From NCBI GenBank assembly GCA_021781965.1, contig JAJXVU010000004.1, positions 36,222 through 100,221 on the forward strand: 64,000 nt of DNA, in the 5' to 3' direction. The notes under the pieces were generated by a model that searched no databases, was not told where the DNA came from, and worked only from the letters and a program-made list of their open reading frames with translations. Below are positions 26,684 to 35,959 of the stretch, one piece after another (positions within the stretch are counted from its first letter, which is position 1; each line of letters opens with the position of its first letter). This stretch comes from Pseudomonadota bacterium (GTDB taxonomy: Bacteria > Pseudomonadota > Gammaproteobacteria > UBA1113). The translations under genes and the position numbers were made by a program.

Positions 26684-27301
26684 TTATTCTTGAGGAAGCA
26701 TAGTATAAACTTCGACTTTCGCGGGTGGAACATTCACCCAAACTAATTTTTTATGCGCAAGTTGGTATTGCTGCGGATAGAAACGTGCATTGTTTCGCAG
26801 ATCATACGTAAACTGAATATATCGCCCATGCGGTGTTAATACCTCAGGTATAACCGATAAAATACGCTCCGTCATTTCTTTAGATAAAGAACGCAACGGC
26901 AGTCCAGAAACAATGGTTCCTACGGGCCTATTTTCATTTTTTAAGAGTTCTGCTAAATGAGAAGCATCACCTACAATCACCTTAATCTTGGGAAAATGTG
27001 CTCGAAAATTTTCAACTAAATCAAGCGAAGATTCAACAGCAATAATACGTTCTGGAGGAATACCACGATTTAACATCGCTTGCGTAATTGCACCCGTGCC
27101 CGCGCCCAATTCCACAATGAGTTGATTTTGAGAAAAGACGGCATAAGACGCCATTATCTTAGCCAAACGTTTTGAGCTAGGGTATATGGACCCCATTGCT
27201 TTTGGATCTTTTAGAAAAGACTTTACAAAAGCAACCTTATCATCTTGTTGGTTACGATTCAGCCAATGCTTAAATACACTCCATTGTTTTTTTATTTTCA
27301 T
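26684..27301 (-). CDS. PmtA-like phospholipid N-methyltransferase
   Basis: A 205-residue SAM methyltransferase. The N-terminal FVKSFLKDPKAMGSIYPSSK and the SAM motif LIVELGAGTGAITQAMLNRG are typical of Sinorhizobium-type PmtA, which methylates phosphatidylethanolamine toward phosphatidylcholine; the post-motif GTIVSGLPLRSLS also fits. Phosphatidylcholine is important in Legionella membranes and virulence. The start codon touches the stop codon of idi with no gap, so the two genes are cotranscribed. Confidence 0.75.
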   Translation of the reverse strand: MKIKKQWSVFKHWLNRNQQDDKVAFVKSFLKDPKAMGSIYPSSKRLAKIMASYAVFSQNQLIVELGAGTGAITQAMLNRGIPPERIIAVESSLDLVENFRAHFPKIKVIVGDASHLAELLKNENRPVGTIVSGLPLRSLSKEMTERILSVIPEVLTPHGRYIQFTYDLRNNARFYPQQYQLAHKKLVWVNVPPAKVEVYTMLPQE

Positions 27302-27841
27302 TTATTTTTCTCGCAAAGCATTTTCAACCCAATGCAACGCTTCCTTCAGCCAAGCTGTGTATTGTTCTGGATTGTGCTGTAAGGCTATTTTCAATTCATT
27401 TAAATCGCACCAGCGATAGTCTACAATTTCGTCAACATTGGGTTGAATCATAGCAGGTTTGCCATAACCGATTAAAACATGATCTATTTCATTTTCTATT
27501 AGTTTTTCCTTAAGATGCGCGATATAATGAAACACACCCAGCGATTGTAAGGGCATGGTAAATCCAAATTCTTCTTGTAACCTGCGTTCTGCGGCAGGGA
27601 TAATATCTTCTCCTGGATGAGGATGACTACAGCATGTATTGGTCCATAAGCCTTGCGAATGATATTTATTCCAAGCACGTTGTTGTAATAGAATTTCCCA
27701 GCCATGAGTTGTATGATTAACAATAAAGACAGAAAAAGCTCGATGGCGTAAACCTTCAATATGCGCTGACATCTTGTCGGCAGTACCAATGGCTTTGTCA
27801 TTTTCATCTACTAAAATGACTTGAGATAGAATGGGTATCAA
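27302..27841 (-). CDS. idi: Isopentenyl-diphosphate delta-isomerase, type I
   Basis: A 179-residue Nudix-fold enzyme converting IPP to DMAPP. Motifs: GLWTNTCCSHPHPGEDI with the catalytic cysteine, the Nudix-like AAERRLQEEFGF, and the metal-binding NEIDHVLIG. The start is TTG with GAGG six bases upstream. It completes the mevalonate route encoded at 29095-33088, though it is transcribed separately. Confidence 0.95.
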   Translation of the reverse strand: MIPILSQVILVDENDKAIGTADKMSAHIEGLRHRAFSVFIVNHTTHGWEILLQQRAWNKYHSQGLWTNTCCSHPHPGEDIIPAAERRLQEEFGFTMPLQSLGVFHYIAHLKEKLIENEIDHVLIGYGKPAMIQPNVDEIVDYRWCDLNELKIALQHNPEQYTAWLKEALHWVENALREK

Positions 27842-27915
27842 AATGACCTCTTATGGACTTTTAAATTGTGTTAAGGCTAACATAGCCCAAAGCTAAGATC
27901 AATTTGCCCTTCTCC

Positions 27916-28119
27916 TCAAAGAACACTCTCACTTTGTGCTTCTTTAGACCTTTTTGTCTATATAAGATCACAACCCCTTCTACTCAAAGAACACTCTCAC
28001 TTTGTGCTTCTTTAGACCTTTTTGTCTATATAAGATCACAACCCCTTCTACTCAAAGAACACTCTCACTTTGTGCTTCTTTAGACCTTTTTGTCTATATA
28101 AGATCACAACCCCTTCTAT
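27916..28119. repeat. Three tandem 68-bp repeats at the 3' end of the receiver-Hpt gene
   Basis: Copies start at 27916, 27984 and 28052 and are virtually identical (TCAAAGAACACTCTCACTTT, then GTGCTTCTTTAGACC and TTTTTGTCTATATAAG). Each contains an imperfect hairpin (AAAGAACAC / GTGCTTCTTT). The third copy includes the stop codon and the last codons of the neighbouring gene, so the gene's 3' end and downstream hairpin were duplicated. Confidence 0.9.
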
Positions 28120-28876
28120 CCGCCACGAGCTCTTGATATGCTGTGGTTAATAACGCTGTTTGTTCATAAATAATGTCAAATAGCGGCTGTAGTGTAGCCA
28201 GATCGGCGTTAGCCTGAACCTCAGAATATAAAAGTGCAATATACCTTTGTAAGCGCGGCACACCGCTATATTCTAAGCCACCTTTGATTTTATGCAAAAT
28301 TTCGCGTACACCCTCAATATTATTGTTCACCTGTAATCGCTTGAGTTCAACGATATCTTCTTCTAAAGAATCAATTAACATGCCAATTGCAATCACGGCT
28401 TTTTCATCGTTGCCAGCACTGATGCGCTTCATCCCCAGCTTTAAATCTATGACAGCTAACTCGGCAGGGGCTAATTCGTCATTACTTAAAGAACAGCGTT
28501 CTAAATATAGATACGCTCTCGCTAAACTCAATGGCTTCATGACCACATCTATAAAACCGCTGTCCAATATGGTTTGGTGCTTCTTCTTATCTTGATGCGC
28601 TGTTAAAGCCACGAAAGGGGTTGTCTTATTTTTAGACTTAGCATCAGAGTAAGCACATCGAATAATATCCATGCCTGTGCCATCGGGTAGGTTAATGTCT
28701 GAAATAACCAAATCATAAGGGGTGGTATTGAGCCGTTCATTGGCTTCTTCTACGTCTCTGGCTATATCGACCATGGCCGTTAAGCGGAAAAGTATTTCGG
28801 AAGCAGCAAACAAAGAGAGATTATCGTCTTCTATCAATAAGATACGGTGCTGAAAAGGTAAGTCTAGTGATGCCAT
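28094..28876 (-). CDS. Response-regulator receiver domain with Hpt phosphotransfer domain
   Basis: A 260-residue two-domain signalling protein. The receiver has the acidic pair D17/D18, phosphoacceptor D60 (LVISDINLPDGTGM) and K114 (VVMKPLSLA). The C-terminal half is an Hpt domain with H195 in EILHKIKGGLEYSG. There is no DNA-binding output. The protein would pass phosphate within a multistep relay, like the C-terminal part of a LetS/ArcB hybrid kinase. No histidine kinase gene is adjacent. The last five codons and stop are inside a 68-bp repeat. Confidence 0.85.
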   Translation of the reverse strand: MASLDLPFQHRILLIEDDNLSLFAASEILFRLTAMVDIARDVEEANERLNTTPYDLVISDINLPDGTGMDIIRCAYSDAKSKNKTTPFVALTAHQDKKKHQTILDSGFIDVVMKPLSLARAYLYLERCSLSNDELAPAELAVIDLKLGMKRISAGNDEKAVIAIGMLIDSLEEDIVELKRLQVNNNIEGVREILHKIKGGLEYSGVPRLQRYIALLYSEVQANADLATLQPLFDIIYEQTALLTTAYQELVADRRGCDLI

Positions 28877-29094
28877 AAAGTGTCTTCGCCCATTAAATTA
28901 ATTACAAAAGGTATCTTTCTCGCACTAATGTTCACAAAGTATAGACCACTTTTTACAAAACAGGGGGGCCTATAAGGACATTATTTGTGACTAATAGTTG
29001 ACCTTATTTACTTTTTGGCTAGCCTTCTCGTAGCCAATAAAAAGTGATAGAATTATGCCTTCTTTTTTAACAATTTCTTGTATTTGGAGAAGGT

Positions 29095-30159
29095 ATGGAA
29101 CAGAGCACCGCACAGGTTCCTATGCAAACTATAGGGCCCGTTAAACTAATAGGCCCAGTGGTGGACGATGAAGTCATGGTCCCTTTGGCCACCTATGAAC
29201 TGCCTTTGTGGCCATCGACGAACCGTGGCGCTAAATTATCGCGCCAATGTGGCGGTATTTTTACCACCATCATCGATGAACGCATGACCCGATCTATCTT
29301 ACTAGAGGCCCCTAATGCGGCGCGCTGCCATGAAGTCAGTGTGGCCGTTAAAGTGCGCCAAGCCGAATTGCAACTGCAAGTAGCGCGTAGCAGCCGCTTC
29401 GCCAAACTCATCGACAGTCATACGCAAATCGTCGGCAATCTGTTGTATTTACGCTTAGAATTCTCCACTGGTGATGCCGCGGGTCATAACATGGTGACTC
29501 AAGCCGCGGATGAAATCATGGCTTGGTTATTAGCCCAATATTCCTTTTTACGTTATGTTTCCATTTCCGGAAATTACTGCACCGATAAAAAAGCAACTGC
29601 AGTCAATGGAATTTTAGGCCGTGGCCGTTATGTGGTCGCTGAATTATTAATACCGCGCGATATTTGTTTAGCGACTTTAAAAACCACACCCGAAAAAATC
29701 GTTGACCTCAATATAAAAAAGAATTTACTGGGAACTTTATTAGCGGGCGGCATACGCTCGGCTAATGCCCATTTTGCTAATTTGCTCTTTGCTTTTTATC
29801 TAGCGCTAGGCCAAGATGTGGCCAACATAGTTGAAGGCTCGCAAGGCATGGTTTTTGCTGAAGTGCGTAATGATGCGCTTTACTTCTCGGTGACACTGCC
29901 CAATATTATTGTAGGTACGGTGGGCAATGGCAAACAATATCCTTTCGTACAAAAAAATTTAGAGTTACTAGGTTGTAATGCGCCGCGTGCTTTAGGAGAT
30001 AATGCCAGACGTTTAGCAGCCATTATCGCGGCAACTGTTTTATGTGGTGAAATTTCTTTGTTAGCCGCACAAACCAACCCGGGAGAATTGATGCGTGCGC
30101 ACACTACTTTCGAACGCAATGCGCAACAAGATACATCAGAATTCTCCGCAACGCCATGA
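29095..30159 (+). CDS. mvaA: Hydroxymethylglutaryl-CoA reductase, class I-like
   Basis: A 354-residue enzyme making mevalonate from HMG-CoA. PLATYELPLWPSTNRGAKLS corresponds to the PMATTEG...STNRG block with the catalytic glutamate; SGNYCTDKKATAVNGILGRG is the class I signature with the catalytic lysine; FYLALGQDVANIVEGSQGM carries the conserved aspartate. These match the eukaryotic/archaeal class I type more than the class II enzymes of most bacteria. GAGAAGG precedes the ATG. First of four overlapping genes; its stop overlaps the next start by four bases. Confidence 0.88.
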   Translation: MEQSTAQVPMQTIGPVKLIGPVVDDEVMVPLATYELPLWPSTNRGAKLSRQCGGIFTTIIDERMTRSILLEAPNAARCHEVSVAVKVRQAELQLQVARSSRFAKLIDSHTQIVGNLLYLRLEFSTGDAAGHNMVTQAADEIMAWLLAQYSFLRYVSISGNYCTDKKATAVNGILGRGRYVVAELLIPRDICLATLKTTPEKIVDLNIKKNLLGTLLAGGIRSANAHFANLLFAFYLALGQDVANIVEGSQGMVFAEVRNDALYFSVTLPNIIVGTVGNGKQYPFVQKNLELLGCNAPRALGDNARRLAAIIAATVLCGEISLLAAQTNPGELMRAHTTFERNAQQDTSEFSATP

Positions 30160-31166
30160 TAACCGCTATTGCTCCAGGAAAAATTATTCTCTCTGGCGAG
30201 CATGCCGTAGTCTGTGGCCAACCCGCTTTGGCCTTAGCCGTGGATCGCTATGCTAAAGCATCCGTAATCCACCACAGCGCCCCCGCTACAGTGGTATTCG
30301 ATTTGCTGAATTTAAAACACCATAAAGATACCACGGTCAAAGCCTTGCGCCGTCTAAAGTCCAGATTATCTGCAGATTATCATCTCTTTCTACAAGGTGA
30401 ACGTAGTATTAAAGATGTATTAAAATTGCCGCATGAATTATCGCATTTTGTTTTAAGTAACTTCTTAGAACGGTTCAATCGTTTTTCCGATGCGGGTATC
30501 CATTTAAAAACAGAATCGACTATTCCTATGGGTTGTGGCATGGGTTCATCGGCCGCAATGATCTTGGCCGTTAAATTTGCTTTAGCAAATCATTTTAAAG
30601 AAGAAATTGATAAAGAGAATCTGTTCAAATTGGCGTTGGAGGCTGAAAATCTACAACATGGCTATTCTAGTGGCTTAGATCTACGTGTGTCATTACAAGG
30701 TGGCGCTCTAGAATATCATAATGGGCAATTTAGTCCTTTAACGCTCCCCCAATGGGCCTTGTATATAGTCAACACGGGCAGCCCAAACAGCTCTACGGGT
30801 GAATGCGTCATGCACACTAAAAAGTTATTTGAAACAACTGATCTCGCCACAGAAATTGGTTCCGTTACAATAGCCATTAAAACAGCTATAGAACAAAATA
30901 ACTTTAATGATTTTCAAATAGCGCTGCGCGCCAATCACCAATTATTAGTGGCTTTAGGTGTAGTGCCTACACCAGTACAAACATTTATACGTCACCTAGA
31001 AAATAATGGCTTAGCCGCGAAAATTTGTGGCGCAGGCAGTATTAATGGCGATAAAGCAGGTATCGTATTGATTGCTAGTCCAAATGACCCTACCCCGCTG
31101 TGCCAAGGTTTTGGTTATACTGCTGAAAAAGTCGTAGGAGATACTCATGGCCTGCGATTGGATTAA
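30156..31166 (+). CDS. GHMP kinase of the mevalonate pathway (mevalonate or phosphomevalonate kinase)
   Basis: A 336-residue GHMP-family kinase. Motif 1 is APGKIILSGEHAVVCGQPAL, motif 2 PMGCGMGSSAAMILAV, and motif 3 AKICGAGSINGDKAG. The operon needs two kinases, one for mevalonate and one for phosphomevalonate. This one has the insert and longer length more often seen in one of them, but I cannot decide which from sequence alone. Its 3' end overlaps the next gene by 20 bases, suggesting translational coupling. Confidence 0.85.
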   Translation: MITAIAPGKIILSGEHAVVCGQPALALAVDRYAKASVIHHSAPATVVFDLLNLKHHKDTTVKALRRLKSRLSADYHLFLQGERSIKDVLKLPHELSHFVLSNFLERFNRFSDAGIHLKTESTIPMGCGMGSSAAMILAVKFALANHFKEEIDKENLFKLALEAENLQHGYSSGLDLRVSLQGGALEYHNGQFSPLTLPQWALYIVNTGSPNSSTGECVMHTKKLFETTDLATEIGSVTIAIKTAIEQNNFNDFQIALRANHQLLVALGVVPTPVQTFIRHLENNGLAAKICGAGSINGDKAGIVLIASPNDPTPLCQGFGYTAEKVVGDTHGLRLD

Positions 31167-32097
31167 AGTACGCGCACCCGGCAGCGTTATGCTGTTCGGC
31201 GAACATGCAGTATTAGCAGGCGAACCCGCAATGGTAGCTGCACTAGATCAGTATATCACCGTAACTTTGGAAAAACGTGCCGATGATGTGATTGAAATTA
31301 CCTCCAATACCTTCCCTCCTTACACTACACAGTTAAAAGAATTAACGATAGCTAAACCATATACTTTTGTTTTAGCCTGTTTAATACAGCATAAGCAAAA
31401 AATAACACAAGGCTTAACAATACGCATAACTTCTAGTATAGATCCAACTTTGGGCCTGGGCAGCTCGGCCGCAGTCACCATTGCCATGTTGAGCGCTTTA
31501 GATAAACTTTTTCAGATGAAAATGGATGTTTGGCTGAATGCACGAGAATTGATCCGAAACTTACAAGGTCAAGGCTCCGGCATGGATGCATTAGCAAGTT
31601 TACACGGTGGCGTATTATATTATACGCCCGAAACAGAAAAAATTTTGGCTTTAGCGCCACGTTCAGATCTGCATTTATTATATTGTGGTTATAAAACGGC
31701 AACTTCTACGGTATTACAACAAGTACAGGATACCTTCAGCAACGCCGGAGATGTATTAAGCTCTATTTATCGCTCTATAGGAGAAACGGTACAATTAGCT
31801 TGTAATGCCTGGCAACGTGACGATAAGGTTTTATTGGCACATTGCATGGAGATACATCAAGGTTTGCAACACGCTTTACAAGTTAGCGATGCGCACTGCG
31901 ACCATCTAAGACAGTGGCTAAAAGAACGCGTTGACGTAGAAGCTGTGAAAATTTCTGGTTCAGGTTTAGGGGATTGCTTATTAGCTTTAGGTGGCAAATG
32001 GCAAGATATTCGCAATGAAGAAATAGTAGCGTTACATCCTAAGGCACGCTACGTACCCTTAACGATCAGCGCTATGGGGGTGAGTCTTGTACAGTAA
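31147..32097 (+). CDS. Second GHMP kinase of the mevalonate pathway
   Basis: A 316-residue GHMP kinase. Motif 1 is RAPGSVMLFGEHAVLAGEPA, motif 2 LGLGSSAAVTIAML and motif 3 KISGSGLGDCLLAL. Together with the preceding gene it accounts for both phosphorylations from mevalonate to mevalonate diphosphate. Motif 1 with LFGEHAV is typical of mevalonate kinases, so this may be the mevalonate kinase and the preceding gene the phosphomevalonate kinase; that assignment is tentative. Confidence 0.82.
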   Translation: MACDWIKVRAPGSVMLFGEHAVLAGEPAMVAALDQYITVTLEKRADDVIEITSNTFPPYTTQLKELTIAKPYTFVLACLIQHKQKITQGLTIRITSSIDPTLGLGSSAAVTIAMLSALDKLFQMKMDVWLNARELIRNLQGQGSGMDALASLHGGVLYYTPETEKILALAPRSDLHLLYCGYKTATSTVLQQVQDTFSNAGDVLSSIYRSIGETVQLACNAWQRDDKVLLAHCMEIHQGLQHALQVSDAHCDHLRQWLKERVDVEAVKISGSGLGDCLLALGGKWQDIRNEEIVALHPKARYVPLTISAMGVSLVQ

Positions 32098-33088
32098 AGA
32101 GCAGATCATCGCTAATGTTTTAGCTGGAAAATCAAACGTTGTACAGCAAGAAAAAGGTGCTGTTTATGCTCCTGCCAATATTGCTTTGTGCAAATATTGG
32201 GGTAAAAGAGACCGCACATTGAATTTGCCAATGACGCCTAGCTTGTCCATTAGTCTTGCGCAAAAAGGCAGTCATTTTGCTTTTGAAGTGTTAAATGAAG
32301 AAAAAGATCGCGTAAAATTGAATGGCATAGCGATAGATGCGCAACATGACTTTTATCAACGTTTATTTTCTTTTATCAACTTGTTTCGCCGGAATGATGA
32401 ACCTCGGTTGAATATTGATATTACCAGCACGATCCCCATCGCGGCCGGGTTAGCCTCATCGGCCAGCGGGTTTGCTTCGGTAGTCAAAGGTCTAAATATA
32501 TTATATGGTTGGCAATTAAGTTGCAGTGAATTATCACTATTGGCACGTTTAGGCAGTGGCAGCGCTTGTAGGTCATTATGGGATGGCTTTGTGGAATGGC
32601 AGCACGGTTCACGCGACGATGGCATGGATAGTTTAGGGATACCATTAGACCTCGTTTGGCCACAGTTAAGAATAGGCCTGTTATTAGCCTCCAGCGACAA
32701 AAAAAGTATATCGTCACGAGAGGCTATGGCCATTACAAAACAAACCTCCCCTCTTTACTCTCTATGGCCAGAGCAAGTTGCGGCCGATCTGGCGATGATA
32801 AAAACCGCTTTGGCCGAAAAGAACTTTACAGATTTAGGCGAAGCCAGTGAACGTAACGCAATTGCCATGCATGCTACTATGTTAGAAGCAACGCCCGCGA
32901 TTTCCTATAGCAATGCGAAAACAGCGGCGTGGGTGCAGCAAGTGTGGCAATTACGTCAAGATAATATGCCTGTTTATTTCACCCAAGACGCGGGACCTAA
33001 TTTGAAATTGCTGTTTTTAGAAGACAGGTACACGGATATATTGCAATTGTTTCCAGACGTAGAGATTATTAAGCCGTTTTCAGTCTAA
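32087..33088 (+). CDS. mvaD: Diphosphomevalonate decarboxylase
   Basis: A 333-residue GHMP-fold enzyme making IPP. YAPANIALCKYWGKRD contains the substrate-binding KYWGKR; SIPIAAGLASSASGFAS is present as TSTIPIAAGLASSASGFAS; and TQDAGPNLKLL contains the catalytic aspartate. All residues needed for the diphosphate route are kept. The start is a TTG inside the end of the preceding gene with GGGGGTGA just upstream. Last gene of the operon. Confidence 0.93.
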   Translation: MYSKEQIIANVLAGKSNVVQQEKGAVYAPANIALCKYWGKRDRTLNLPMTPSLSISLAQKGSHFAFEVLNEEKDRVKLNGIAIDAQHDFYQRLFSFINLFRRNDEPRLNIDITSTIPIAAGLASSASGFASVVKGLNILYGWQLSCSELSLLARLGSGSACRSLWDGFVEWQHGSRDDGMDSLGIPLDLVWPQLRIGLLLASSDKKSISSREAMAITKQTSPLYSLWPEQVAADLAMIKTALAEKNFTDLGEASERNAIAMHATMLEATPAISYSNAKTAAWVQQVWQLRQDNMPVYFTQDAGPNLKLLFLEDRYTDILQLFPDVEIIKPFSV

Positions 33089-33194
33089 GTGACAGTTCGC
33101 GATTTTGATCATTTAGCTGTTAATAGTCCAAAGCTATTACTGCCTGCAGCGAGAATGACAACGCTATAGATGTAGAAAACGATATAGCAGAATA

Positions 33195-33534
33195 TCAACC
33201 GCGTCGTGCAGCCAAACTCCAACCTAACACACTCAACAACCCTATAAATAATAACGCAGATAAAAACCGCATGACTGCAGAAAATCCTTGTAAAAAAGCA
33301 ATGTTAAACACCTCGTGCAGCACAAATGAGATCTGTCCTTGTAATAGTGGCCAATATACACAGCGCTAGAAAATAAATATTCATGACCCATTGCAACTGC
33401 GTTAAATCAGCTTGCAATTCGCGCTGTATCGTTGGTAACGCAATGTTGACGACGGTATAGTCTAGATAGCAGCCAAAGGAAAGTAACACGATCCCAATAA
33501 AAGCTGACCATTTACGCGCATAAGGATTTGACAT
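33195..33534 (-). pseudogene. MFS transporter remnant
   Basis: The 5' part encodes helices 1-2 of a DHA2-type MFS transporter (SFGCYLDYTVVNIALPTIQR, ELQADLTQLQWVMNIYFL), then breaks off after ~60 residues. In another frame, bases 33310 down to 33195 encode a typical terminal helix (MRFLSALLFIGLLSVLGWSL). The middle of the gene, about 400 codons, is missing. It is a decayed gene with a large internal deletion. Confidence 0.7.
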
Positions 33535-33679
33535 AATTAAAGCCTCTTCATAGTTTCGCTATACTTTATCATAGTCATATTTTCACGCAAGTACGCACAA
33601 TATTGTGCGCTAGTATGGTTTTTTATACTGTACATAATAATGATAAATGTGTTATGATTTTTATTTTATAGGATAAAAA

Positions 33680-34003
33680 ATGCCGCAATTAGACTTAAGA
33701 TACAGCGATGACCTCCCTCATATTGCATTTGAATCTTTATTCCGTCAGATTGAAATAGCGATTAATGAAATAGATGACTCCGCTGGCGCCTGTAAAAGTA
33801 GGGCCTATCCGGCTTCAGACTATTTGCATACACATGTTTATTTGTGTGTAATGCTTCTTAAAAAGGAGTATCGTGATGCGACATTTATGAAAAAATGCCG
33901 TGACGCAATAGAAACCTGCCTCAAACAAGTTTTACCTAAAAATTGTTTTTATGCCATTGAACTCAATTTTTCTGGAGAATACTATTTAACTTCGACAACG
34001 TAA
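33680..34003 (+). CDS. CHMI/tautomerase-superfamily protein (5-carboxymethyl-2-hydroxymuconate isomerase-like)
   Basis: A 107-residue protein with MPQLDLRYSDDLPH, which gives the N-terminal proline used as general base in the tautomerase fold, and KSRAYPASDYLHTHVYLCV matching the CHMI family. Slightly shorter than the usual ~125 residues. No aromatic degradation genes are nearby, so the substrate is unlikely to be homoprotocatechuate. AGG lies about eleven bases before the start. Confidence 0.68.
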   Translation: MPQLDLRYSDDLPHIAFESLFRQIEIAINEIDDSAGACKSRAYPASDYLHTHVYLCVMLLKKEYRDATFMKKCRDAIETCLKQVLPKNCFYAIELNFSGEYYLTSTT

Positions 34004-34008
34004 ATGGC

Positions 34009-34974
34009 TTATATTTTAATATGCTCTTGAATAAAACAAGGGACTCGGTGCAACAACCAAGATTTGCCAAAACCTGGAATAGCGCCCGTTATAAAACCCA
34101 CATGACCTCCTGTAGCTGATAGTTCTAATATCACCGAAGACGACAATTCGTCGACATCAGGAATAATGCTTGTATCAGTGAAAGGATCGTCTAGGGCGTG
34201 AATAATTAGGGTAGGAACCACAATGGATTTTAAATATTGCCTGGAACTGGATTTTTGATAATACTCCTCTGCACTCTTAAAACCATGTAAGGGTGCAGTT
34301 ACTTTATCGTCAAAAGACCAGAAGTCATGAATATCTTTCATATCCGCATCTATAGGCAACAGCATTTTTCGTTCCTTTTTTAGGAACTTTTGCTTGAGTT
34401 GTTTTATCAAATGCCATTGATAGAAACGCGAAAAACCGTGTTGCATTCTATCGGCTGATTTATTAAGTAACATGGGCACGGAGATGGCAACAGCGCAGTG
34501 TAATGGATTGTTCGTACCAGTTTCTCCCAACCATTTTAATAATACATTGCCACCCAGAGAATAGCCGATTGCCCCTAGCGGGGTTTGCGGATAGCATTGC
34601 TGTAACATCTCTATAACGCAGTGTAGATCTGCTGTGTCTCCAGAATGGTAATAGCGTGCCTTACGATTGATTTCGCCACTGCAACCGCGAAAGTGCATCA
34701 ACACCGCGCGATAATTCAATTGTTGCAAGGTGTATAATATACCGCGCACATAATGCGAATGGCTTGAACCTTCCAAGCCATGTAAAATAACGATAATAGG
34801 TGCATTTAAATTTTGATTGACCCAATCTAGATCGATAAAGTCACCATCGGCTAATTCTAAACGTTGCCGTGTAATCGTGGGCTTTTTCTTAGCCCAGGAG
34901 AAAACCGGCCACAGCGTTTGCAAGTGCGGCCCCGGTAACCACCAGGCGGGTTTGAAAGAAGATGGTTTAATCAT
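34009..34974 (-). CDS. YheT-like alpha/beta hydrolase
   Basis: A 321-residue hydrolase. The N-terminal WWLPGPHLQTLWPVFSW is a hallmark of the YheT family; VILHGLEGSSHSHYVRG forms the oxyanion region; nucleophile elbow IGYSLGGNVLLKWLG holds the serine; ALDDPFTD and GGHVGFITG supply Asp and His. Esterase/lipase activity is likely but the substrate is unknown. Divergent from prmA, with a short shared promoter region of ~90 bases. Confidence 0.9.
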   Translation of the reverse strand: MIKPSSFKPAWWLPGPHLQTLWPVFSWAKKKPTITRQRLELADGDFIDLDWVNQNLNAPIIVILHGLEGSSHSHYVRGILYTLQQLNYRAVLMHFRGCSGEINRKARYYHSGDTADLHCVIEMLQQCYPQTPLGAIGYSLGGNVLLKWLGETGTNNPLHCAVAISVPMLLNKSADRMQHGFSRFYQWHLIKQLKQKFLKKERKMLLPIDADMKDIHDFWSFDDKVTAPLHGFKSAEEYYQKSSSRQYLKSIVVPTLIIHALDDPFTDTSIIPDVDELSSSVILELSATGGHVGFITGAIPGFGKSWLLHRVPCFIQEHIKI

Positions 34975-35067
34975 ATAGATATAATAACAAATAGTGTCAT
35001 TTTATTGCAAATTTCAGCATAATTTGCTATTGTCAGCGCATTCAAAGAAAATAAAGGTCACAAAACC

Positions 35068-35949
35068 ATGCCCTGGCAACAATTACATTTCACCGTCAAT
35101 TCGGATGAAGTTGAACTCATCAGCGAGTTATTATTTGCAGCCAATGCATTATCCGTCAGCTGCAGCGATAATCAGGACAACGCTATTTTTGAACCACAAG
35201 ATGGCACCCGTTTATGGGAGCAAACACAAATCGTCGGTTTGTTTGAGGTTGAATATGACATGAATACTGTCTTGCAACACATTGCCTTAGGTCTTACACC
35301 GCAACCCTTACCACCCTATCATGTGGATATTTTAGAAGATGCCGTTTGGGAACGTGCCTGGTTAGAGCACTTTAAACCGATTTGTATCAACGATACTCTG
35401 TGGATCTGCCCTAGTGAAGGTGAAAAACCTAACGACGACAAACCCGTATTGTGGCTAGATCCAGGATTAGCTTTTGGTACCGGCACACACGCCACCACAG
35501 CCTTGTGTTTAGAAGCTTTAACAGAATTACCACTCAAAGACTTAACCATTATGGATTATGGCTGCGGCTCCGGTATTTTGGCCTTGGCGGCTTTAAAATT
35601 AGGCGCTAAAAAAGTGTATGCTATAGACAATCATCCCCAAGCATTGTTGGCAACCCGCGACAATGCTGTGAAAAACAATATTGCTGAAGAAAGTTTAATA
35701 GTGTTGTCTCCCGCTGAATGTCCCACCGTGCATTACGATCTATGGATAGCCAATATTTTGTTGAATCCATTAATAGAATTAGAACCCTTGTTTGCTGCAC
35801 GCATCCCAGCGGGTAAAACCTTATTATTATCCGGCATATTAGATCGCCAAACAGATGAATTACTGCTGCATTACGAAAAAGATTTTATTTTGCAGGAAAA
35901 ATTAAAGAAAGATGAATGGATGTTCTTGTTATTAACGCGAAGGAACTAA
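35068..35949 (+). CDS. prmA: Ribosomal protein L11 methyltransferase PrmA
   Basis: A 293-residue enzyme methylating L11. The N-terminal substrate-binding domain (MPWQQLHFTVNSDEVELISE) is followed by LWLDPGLAFGTGTHATTALC, the PrmA signature, and the SAM motif IMDYGCGSGILALAALKLGA, then IANILLNPLIELEP. Length as expected. Confidence 0.95.
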   Translation: MPWQQLHFTVNSDEVELISELLFAANALSVSCSDNQDNAIFEPQDGTRLWEQTQIVGLFEVEYDMNTVLQHIALGLTPQPLPPYHVDILEDAVWERAWLEHFKPICINDTLWICPSEGEKPNDDKPVLWLDPGLAFGTGTHATTALCLEALTELPLKDLTIMDYGCGSGILALAALKLGAKKVYAIDNHPQALLATRDNAVKNNIAEESLIVLSPAECPTVHYDLWIANILLNPLIELEPLFAARIPAGKTLLLSGILDRQTDELLLHYEKDFILQEKLKKDEWMFLLLTRRN

Positions 35950-35959
35950 ATAAGTTTCT

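Noticed and set aside
27916..28119. CRISPR array
   Set aside because: The 68-bp units are directly adjacent with no spacers between them, and there are no cas genes.
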